This document shows, one piece after another, positions 41,901-49,778 of a stretch of DNA of 49,778 nt (positions are counted from its first letter, which is position 1; every line of letters begins with the position of its first letter). The notes under the pieces are model-generated. The model had not been told where the DNA came from and ran no database searches. It saw only the letters and a program-made list of their open reading frames with translations. The position numbers and the translations under genes were made by a program. The DNA comes from Seminavis robusta (taxonomy: Eukaryota; Bacillariophyta; Bacillariophyceae; Naviculales; Naviculaceae), in the NCBI GenBank assembly GCA_903772945.1, contig CAICTM010000759.1, forward strand, positions 1 through 49,778, written 5' to 3'.

Positions 41901-44900
41901 TCATGGCAACCCCTCCAGCGACTTGACCAACTGACCCGTCAACACAATCAAGGAATGGATCTTCACTCGGATGCTCTTATCCACATCATCTGTTCCACGG
42001 CTCAGACTCAGCAATCGCAAGGCAAACAGGTGGGTGTTGCCCACGGGAACCTGCAGATTCGAAAACACCACCAGGGATTTAGATTCTTCCGCGCGGTCCT
42101 TGACCCAACTGCACACGTCGGGGTCCAACAGGGACATGACTTCGCGCAAGGCTGGAGTCTGGCGGCGTTTCGAATGCAGCAAATCGTTCAACCGACGACA
42201 CACAATGCCCAGACCTTCATCCACCAACCGTGGAACGTCCACCAGTGACGCGCTCTTGGTCAGTTGCTCGTCAATCAAACGATCCTTGCCAAACTCGTAC
42301 ATGGCCAAAATAAAGGTCGTCCGAATGGCTTTAATGTCAAACTTCCAAATGGCGCCCAACGTTTCAATTTCACCAAGACCAACCGATTCCAGAACCGGTT
42401 GGGAGCACTTTTGGGCGTACGAAATAATGGCAGAGTCCAGAAACACCCTCTGACTCTCGACGACATCCACAGTGGCATTTTGAACTGGTTGGTACAAAGA
42501 CACCGACTCGAAACAGTCGTGGAAACTGGGGACGCACTTGATCATGGCCTGAATGTCGTCCGAAACTCGGAGAGTGCAAAGCACCACTCGGTGTGCATCC
42601 AGTGCCGAACGGTCGATTTGTCGGGATCGCTGCACCAGTCGCTCCAAGATAAAGTCGGGTTTCACCCGTGGCCACGTCCCTTCGACCTTGTCTGTGTCGA
42701 GCTTTGGTTGAAAGGTATTCATGGAATCCGACCAAGGAATCTGTAAAAGCAACGTCAAGATTTCCAATGCCAGTCCGCCGAAATCATTTACCCAGCCAGG
42801 TTGATGAAACAGAGGCGCCACGACGTGTTCACTGACTTCCTGGACATCGTGGAATCCAAACAAGAGCGCTCGGTAGATTGGGCGAATGCGAGTCTGCCAA
42901 ACTTCCAATCGGATTGCGGCAGCGAGGGACTGTAGGTCGTCTCGAATGCTCAGAGACTGGAGTGCCACCAACGCATTCTGCAGCACCGACAGGTCGTGGG
43001 GGTTCTGACTCCAGATGGATGCTAGCAATAGGGCACGGTGAGCCACAAGCAGTTTGGGTTCATTGTGACTTTTCAAAAAGAGGAGGAGTGCGCCCAGCTT
43101 GTCGTCGTCGTCAAAGTCCACCAGGTATTCCGTGCGCTCTTCTTCGCTGAGAGCTGCCGAGAGACAAGCATTCTGCAACATTTCAAACCTCGATGTCACA
43201 TCACCCTGCTCGGTCGATGGATCAAAGGAGATACCACTGACTTTGCAGGCCTCCTCCAACGTAGTGATTTCCTTGTGTTTGTGGCTCATGGCTAGCTCGT
43301 CGTGTGCTAGCCATTCATACACGGAAAAGATGTCCCCCTTGTCCACATATTGCACCGTAATAGGGAATGTCCCTATTCTGACACCCTTTAGTCTGAGTGA
43401 AACCAACAAACAAACGCGCAGCTTTCGCAATAGTTCATCCCATCTCTTGACTGTGAAGAGAGAGGCACAAGCAAGGCACGGTTCAGTTCAGACCGACGTT
43501 TCTTGCTTAGAACAAGAAAAGACGGCTGTCATTCTTTCTTACCTTTGTCCGCACATCGTATCTTCCCGTATGTCTTCTCTTCCATCTTGATTGCAGCCTT
43601 GGAAACGGCTTCTCGGCAAAGGGCACCCAACATGAATGCTTTCACAAGGTCGGCTGATTCGGTACAAAAATTGTACAATGACTTCAATGCAATTTCGTCG
43701 GGGTCTGCATCCTTTCGATCCAGTTGATTCCCCACCATTTCTTGAAGCCACCGCATCATGGGGGAGTACAACGCGTAGAAACCCTTCTGGGCAGCTTCCT
43801 TGGTACTCAAAGTCATGTACCACTCACCAAACACCTTTAGCAAGTATTCACCATCGTCCATTATGCCAAGAGCACCAAAGATGGAATTCACAACTGAAAA
43901 CGCAAAAATGTCGCCGAGCAAGGGCTTGAAAATATGAACAAGGACGTCGCGTCTCGTCTTGGAACTGTCGCTTAGATACACTTCAATTTTTCGGTTGTCT
44001 CGAGCTTGCGGAGAATCTGGTGTCTTGGGCGGCACACAAGCGTTGGCGAAGGTCGCAAAGGTTAATGGTTCGGCCTTGGTCGTTATCAACATTGCGTCGT
44101 TGGGTTCCTCCCTCTTTCCATTGACCATATCGTACGTTGAAACCCACCCCATGGCCTCTTCGGTCCAAGGCGACCTTGGAGCAACTTGCTGATCTGCTTC
44201 TTCGCTACCGCCAAGCTCAAACCGTCTCAGAATATCAAAGGCGTTGATCACCTGAGTGTGATATACAATCTTGGTAGCCAGCAGCTTCACATGCGGATTG
44301 GAGGCGGGATCGCCCTGGGCATTTTTCACAGCTTCTTTTAGGCTCTCCCGACAGTAAGCAAGTGCAACTTTCTGAAACTCGGAGCCTGTGACACCCATTT
44401 TGGATTCCAGCACTGTTGCCACTGACAACCGATCCAAACAAGTTGCCAAGTCTTTCAGTGATTTGATTTGCAACAAGGCATTGTGCACATCCGCCAACTG
44501 ACAAGGCACATTGGTGTTAGCCAAGAGTTGCTGCAGTCGTTGCAGGCGCAATGCAGCTTCCTTTGGATTGGTGGCAGAGGAAGGGTTTGGTTGATTCGAC
44601 TTGGACGATTCTTCCCTTGCCACGGATCCTTCGTTCTCCTGCACCACGATCTTTTCAATAATCTGCGGGGTATTGGCGCCTGGCGAATTGGTGTGTACAA
44701 TGTAGCAATTCAGCAAGTAGTCTCCAACGCCTGTGATTTCGGAAATCCACTCCCTACAGGACACAATCTGAGCGTCTCGGCCCACCTGGAATGACTTGAC
44801 ACGAGGCCCATGGCGGACACGGTATACCTCCACGACGCGTCGCTGTCGAGAATGAATCACCAAGAACAAGGACTTGCGCATGGGCTGGGACGAATCGGCG

Positions 44901-46795
44901 GAGGTTGACCGTGGAACTTGCAGCCAGCAACAGGAAGCTTCTCGAAAGCCCTTCCACATGCGCACCACTTGTTTTGTGGACAGTTCAACAAGCATGACTC
45001 GTCCGAAGCTATCTGTGGTGGCTCCCAGATTCCCCTCTGGATCAATGACAAAGGATTCCACCTGGCGAGGCGAGTCATGAAATTCATATCCAGCGTATAG
45101 TCCCACAATGAGAGAAGACTTTCGCAACGATGGAAAGAACCCAGTTGGAACTACTGACTTCTTTTCGTCTCCCTGCATATCCGCATCATCTTCGGGGGCT
45201 GGTGCCGGCGTACTGCTGCCAGCACCAAATCCCCAAGCAATGGCCCCCACAAGTCCACCCACCATAGCTTTGGTTCCACCCACCACGGCACCCAAGATTG
45301 GTGTGTCTGACAAGGACGTCGTGGTCGCATCTCTGCCTGCATGCCCCGCGACTCGTCCCAAGTACTGGTCTTCAGATGTGTAAAAGCACAGAGTGGGAAA
45401 GGTCTCCGTGGTAGCTGCAGTCGGTTTGACGTACAGGACAGCTTCACAAACTTCCGGCATGTCGTCGTGTTCTTCTTCTTCTTCCTTGTCTTCTTGATCC
45501 GACAGCACTCCAGCATTGGGAGCAGTGTCATCCTTTTCCTGATGCATGGCTGGTTTGAACGATGTGAGGGGTGCCAAAGGTGATGGATGGTACTTGGGGA
45601 ATGGCACAATGGCAAAAGAAGCGATATCCTTGTTGAGTATCTTGGTTTCACATCGCAACAGTAGTGGGATTTGTTGCATGCTCAGTCTCTCTTGCAACGT
45701 AGGTTTGGTTGGCGATAGGGTAATGCTAGAATCCGGTTTGCTTGTTGTTGTAGTTTTGAGCAGTTGCAGTTCATCACCCACCACCGATCGGAAAAAGGCC
45801 GCATGATGAATTCTCAGGATAGTTCCATCTCCATAGGAAACCCAGACATATGCCATGGGACGATGCGGTTGTAGCTTTTTGCTATTGGCGGTAATACTTT
45901 CCATTATGGGCCGTTGCGGTGTAATCACAAATGTTTCCACCTGGTTGACGCCACCCACGGGAGCAAAGGGAACTTGATCCTTTCCTTCTAGAATTTTCTT
46001 GAGTAAATGCTGCGGGTCCAGGGGAAGTGGTTCCACATGATCCGATAAGGGGAGAACAATCGTTTTAGCTTCGGCATGAAAGCGCATTTCCACCGATAAG
46101 ACTCGATTGAAATTGGTTCCAAAAATGACAGCCACCCTTGGCAGATAGACTCGTTCTTCGGCAATGAATCCCCGCAATTGCAAGTTTTTAATCTTGGCCG
46201 TGGCTTGCTCCGTATTGCTGCTGCTGGTAGTGTCTCCTCCACCGACCGGAGTGGGTTCATCAAATTGGACTCGTTTCTTCTTTGGATCGTCGTCAAAGAC
46301 CACGGAAGAATGATTCTCCGCCACAGTAATCAGAGACAAATCCTCCAAGGCAACCATGGTCATGCTGGTAATGGATTCTTCCACGGCCTGGTCCTCTTCG
46401 TCCACCACAGTCGGCGGCAAAAGTTTGGCGACCAAAAAAGGGCCCTGTTTGGAAGTACTGCTGGAGGATCCTTCGCTCTTGACACTGTTGAGTGACGACG
46501 AGGACAATGATGTTTTCATGGCAGAACCTGGTGTTGTTGTAGGCGCAGCAGTAGTAGATTGTCGCGTCAAGGCTTGAGCGGAGATGCATCGCTTGGTCAA
46601 CGCCACCACGAGGACTTCTGCTTCACATTCTGTAGATGTAGTAGCGGAAGCAGCAAACCGAAACATGCTTAATCTGGGTGCAGGAGGATGCCCAAAGTGA
46701 CCCATGCTGATATCATTGGGATTGCGTCCCAGCTTTTCTTCTTCTCGCGAAACATGGTCCAACAGGGCAGAGCAGTCCAAGTGGGGTTCTGGCAT
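41901..46795 (-). CDS. RAB3GAP2: Rab3 GTPase-activating protein regulatory (non-catalytic) subunit
   Basis: Two exons, 46795-43543 and 43450-41901, with a 92-bp GTAAGA...ACAG intron; 1,600 residues. Rab3GAP2 pairs with catalytic Rab3GAP1 and acts on Rab3/Rab18 in exocytosis, ER and lipid-droplet or autophagy traffic. The diagnostic block is near residues 590-625: DSFGRVMLVELSTKQVVRMW followed by KGFREASCCWLQV, then FLVIHSRQRRVVEVYRVRHG followed by PRVKSFQVG, closely following the family's N-terminal beta-propeller region. The late segment WDELLRKLRVCLLVSLRLKG and VYEWLAHDELAMSHK matches the C-terminal domain. Diatom-specific inserts are low complexity: Ser/Thr near residues 85-120, a Glu run (KEEEEEHDDMPE), and a Gly/Ala segment (GAVVGGTKAMVGGLVGAIAW) that might contact membrane. 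The exon join gives ADKVKRWDELL. The catalytic partner is not in the window. Confidence 0.88.
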
Positions 46796-47191
46796 GATGA
46801 TGCTGATGACGTGAAATTCTGGTTCTCTATTATTTTTGTGAATGAAGAGAAGGATGGAATGCCCGATAACTAAAGATTGGCGGCGCCAAAACCAAACACC
46901 TCACACAAACAGGCAGCTAAATGATGGGCATGCGGCCTACTAGCTAGCTAGCTCGAAGAGAGTGTCTCTATTGCAAGGCCGTGGAGGCGAGAGTGAACGA
47001 ATGAGCTGATGAGTGTTTGCTTGCAAAAAGAAGAAGAAGAATTTGAATGAGGAATGAGGACGTCTTCGTTTTGTTGTTAGTGTCTCCAATTCATATGCCC
47101 TCTGGGTCGTCTCCGTTTCCAGTACTAGTTTTACTTGTGTACTAATACAGGATAATGGTGAATAGAATCGAATGAATCATGTGGCTTATAT
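46796..47191. other. Intergenic region upstream of the RAB3GAP2 gene
   Basis: 396 bp. Contains ACTAGCTAGCTAGCTCG near 46941 and a GAAGAAGAAGAA run near 47029. Presumably the promoter and 5' UTR of the minus-strand gene. No ORF supported. Confidence 0.55.
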
Positions 47192-48509
47192 TTAGGGTTT
47201 AGGTTTTGCAATTTTGAAGTCAACGTGGTTTATGTGAGGTTGTAAAAGTTTTGTGTGATAGTATGTGTTAAGTGGAGGGTTGGCTCGCTTCCGCTGGGAG
47301 CTTGGTGTCTCTTTTTCCTCTGTTTCCCGCTCTTCGTCGGTACTGGGGTATTCGGTAATAGGATCGTTAGCAAGTTCGGCAGCTTTCTTCATACCATGTG
47401 GAGTGTCATCATTCTGACTATTGCAGGTGACACTTTGGCCGACGTGGTTCGTGGAACAGGTGGAACGGGAGATGACGTATTTGGTTGCATTGGAACTGGA
47501 ATGGTTTGCGAATAATATTGGGAGGTCCAGTATTGAGGATTTGAAAGTGAGGGCACGGGGGATTTATACGGAAGCTACTGTAGGAGACATTACCACCGTT
47601 CTCCTGCTGTGCTTTTCGAGAAGAGTTCCAAGAAGGCCTCAAAGTTCACGCCGGGGGGTAGTGCAAAACCTGGGGAGGGCCAGTGTGGCAGCTTGAAGGC
47701 GAACTGGTGGAGTAGAGGTGGGGGCGGGGGATGGTGTGCGTGCGTAGTGGCTTGTAATAATGTTGCGAAGGGCACCAGTGATGGCCCGCATGCGAACGAA
47801 GTCCGATGCATCCAAGGTTGTTTCGGTGAAACAACAGACGTAAGACGTGAAGCCGGGAGTTGACCACGAGGCCAAATAGAGTACACATGGCCCTTGTCGT
47901 CCTTGAGGAATTCGGATACAGTGCGGTAATCGCCTTGATCGATCCAAGAATCGTCACAAGGTGAGTCATGATGTCGGAGTGGGTGATCAGCTCACTCCAG
48001 GTGTCATGGACCTTGTACCACTTGTCCTGTTCGTCGAGAACTAGGAAGGGTTCATCCTTCTTTGCCGGGTCGTACACGTATTGCATGTAGGCCGGTTTAA
48101 AGGTTTCATTGAACCACTTCAAGGCCATTTCTGGGTTGGGATCTGGGGCAACAAACGTTCACCAGTTTGTCCGTCAACTTCACCTCTGGGGCACATGATA
48201 ACAAAGCCTCTTTGGTCATAAGCAGTAACCGTTGGTGGCCTCGTACATAAGGAGCTTTTCCCCATCACAGAAGCGGGGTCCACCATTTGAATACCCACTC
48301 GATCATGTGCTGTCAGCGAGGGCTTGAACAAAGGCCACATGTCTTTGGTTTAACGCGTTGACGGCGTGGTCCTTGCGTCGGTTGTACATACACCCGGTAG
48401 CTTCTTTTCAACAAAGCCTGGAACTTGAGGAACATTCCGGGAAGGGGTATTCTTCGTCTTCCTTGAGGTTGCTGGGAATTACAGCGTGGTGCACTACGCT
48501 AAAAGCTAG
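47192..48509 (-). pseudogene. Frameshifted coding remnant of unknown family
   Basis: On the minus strand a coding-like signal runs from about 48505 to a stop at 47192 but switches frame several times and meets stops near 48180-48420. Gene-like stretches include HHAVIPSNLKEDEEYPFPE, ALKWFNETFKPAYMQYVYDP, FLVLDEQDKWYKVHDTWSEL, TLDASDFVRMRAITGALRN and, near the end, a Glu/Lys-rich KKAAELANDPITEYPSTDEE. No family is recognised. It could be a decayed host gene or the Gag-like part of another retroelement. An LTR (48510-48910) directly abuts its upstream end, so the insertion may have truncated it. Confidence 0.5.
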
Positions 48510-48910
48510 TGTAAAGATCTTTCGAGTGTTTTGAGTTTGAGAGAATGAAAGTTATGAGAGAGATTAGAAAGCTATGAAAACTAATCACGAGAGAGATCAT
48601 CATCAAGGATCGTAGATCTGGCTTCCCGCGGGAGACTATAAAGTGTGATAGAGTAGGTTGTGGTAGTAATCCTACGTCTCTCCACGATCCTAAAACGGAA
48701 CGCGTGGAAGGTTTGTCTAGCCTGGATCTAGTAGCGTGGAAGTACTCCCACGCTGGCTAAATATCTAAGCGATGTTTCATCATCAACCTAGTATGACAGC
48801 GCGGTCATTGAGAACCCTGTCTCAATGACTATTCACGAGAGACTCGTCATGAGTCGAACTCAACCCTATCTAGGATCGAGTCGCGAATAAGCTAAGAGCC
48901 GTGTATTGCA
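48510..48910 (-). repeat. 3' LTR of a minus-strand Ty3-like retrotransposon
   Basis: 401 bp bounded by TG (TGTAAAGATC) and CA (GTGTATTGCA) on the plus strand. In the minus orientation it starts TGCAATACACGG immediately after a purine-rich CAGGGGGCGAA, a typical polypurine tract before a 3' LTR. The integrase tail ends about 130 bp further upstream in the element's sense. The partner LTR and target duplication are outside the window or lost. Confidence 0.7.
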
Positions 48911-49042
48911 TTCGCCCCCTGAAAGGGTCACAGAAGGCGCGACAGCAGTCGGACAAGGAGAACATATGATTAAAGTGCGGGGCACCTCTCATGAGATTTG
49001 GATGTAGACTGTGCGTCGCACGATGGCAATCCTACAAGGGGA

Positions 49043-49470
49043 TCAGGCCTTGTATGGGTTATATACCTTATGTTCCAAGCTGGTAGACTGTGCCGCCGTT
49101 GGCGGTAGCAGTTTGGAGCCGTACAGTGCCATTGTCATTGACTCGGTCTATAGTGTAAGGACCTTTTGTACTTTGCTGACCGTACTTGCGGTGCTGATAC
49201 TGTTGATACATCACAGTATCGTTGACATTGTATGAGGGACACGCGTTGCCTTTTCCCTGTCGTTGTTTTGTTGGATTAGTCGTTGGCGACGTTCCTAATG
49301 TACTTCCAGTTGGCTTCGAACCGGACGTTGGAATCGCGTCAGATTGAACACGACGCTGTGCGGGCGTTGCACGCAAGGTGGTATGAATCGTGCATTCATT
49401 GCAAGCGAACCGCCGTGAGGACTCCATCCCAGGATCCATTCACGAGGTCGTCTTGCACTTGATGTTTTGA
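49043..49470 (-). pseudogene. Decayed Ty3-like integrase C-terminal region
   Basis: Minus-strand frames carry segments typical of the end of Ty3-type Pol: NGSWDGVLTAVR, IHTTLRATPAQ, RFEANWKYIRN, YNVNDTVMYQQYQHRKYGQQ and KGPYTIDRVNDNGTVRLQTA, ending near PYKA and a stop at 49043. These lie in at least two different frames with stops between, so the copy is dead. Its polarity agrees with the LTR at 48510-48910. Confidence 0.75.
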
Positions 49471-49497
49471 ACAGCGATTCCCAGGAAAAAGAATTCC

Positions 49498-49778
49498 TGC
49501 ACACTTCATTGCTTGACAATGATTGATCCCGTAACCGGATGGTTCGAGATTGCAGAGATCTGCTCCAAGGCAGCAGACGAAGTAGCCATCGTCCTAGAAC
49601 AAACGTGGCTTTCTCGGTATCCATGGCTGCTGAGGTTACATGGATAGAGGACGTGAGTTCCGCGCAGGGGTCGAAAAGACACTCCGGGATGATATGGACT
49701 TCGTCGCAAGTTCATCACACGCGTAACCTCAAGCCAACTCTATGGTCGAGCGTGCTCATCAAACCATACGTAACTTGA
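49498..49778 (+). pseudogene. Ty3-like integrase core fragment, opposite orientation
   Basis: The plus strand encodes LHCLTMIDPVTGWFEIAEI, then VLEQTWLSRYPW, DRGREF and a stretch ending in NSMVERAHQTIRN, matching the DDE core of Ty3-type integrases (first Asp in MIDPVTGWFE, second in DRGREF, Glu in MVERAHQT). A frame change and stops lie between them (TGG ATA GAG junction near 49640 and TAA near 49725), so it is inactive. It points away from the adjacent minus-strand integrase tail and runs off the right edge. Confidence 0.75.

Overview
The window looks like a nuclear contig from a diatom, probably pennate. The support is indirect: spliced genes with GT-AG introns mostly of about 90-150 bp, a DUF6824-type protein, an HSF-type factor with glutamine-rich tails, ankyrin repeats of the HLEVLKYAHENGCPW type, a CYP51, and Copia, Ty3-like, PIF/Harbinger and hAT-type elements. 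No rRNA, tRNA or CRISPR was found, and no bacterial operon structure is present.

Left part (1-13.1 kb) is mobile-element rich. The left edge carries the Gag and protease start of a minus-strand Ty1/Copia element with a candidate 5' LTR (1944-2483). A G-rich minisatellite between imperfect inverted arms follows (2647-3033). A complete PIF/Harbinger element (4311-7995) has matching terminal inverted repeats, a TTA target duplication, a DDE transposase and a convergent second ORF. A 439-bp hAT-type MITE has a perfect 8-bp target duplication (9202-9640). After a DUF6824 gene (10859-11821) comes a roughly 25-bp tandem array of about 30 units (12216-13043).

The middle and right parts (13.2-46.8 kb) are host genes: CYP51 (-), ankyrin-repeat protein (+), U2AF large subunit (+), FHA-RING protein with a GC-AG intron (+), HAT/TPR protein possibly plastid-targeted (-), a 47-codon small ORF (-), MYND/MSS51-like protein (+), trypsin-like protease with hydrophobic C-terminal tail (-), HSF-type factor (+), aldo/keto reductase (+), FACT subunit SPT16 (-) and Rab3GAP regulatory subunit (-). 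Exon boundaries were placed by frame continuity across GT/AG (once GC/AG) sites and family motifs; each listed model totals a whole number of codons. The genes look like independent housekeeping and regulatory loci (sterol synthesis, splicing, chromatin, membrane traffic, ubiquitin signalling), not one pathway.

The right edge (47.2-49.8 kb) is degenerate: a frameshifted unidentified coding remnant is abutted by an LTR (48510-48910), followed by a decayed minus-strand integrase tail and a plus-strand integrase core fragment of similar type, implying nested or inverted insertions. The best leads for something undescribed are the second Harbinger ORF, the two unusual tandem arrays, the GC-AG intron inside a RING motif, and the 18-nt terminal coding exon of SPT16. 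I see no clear new multi-gene system.
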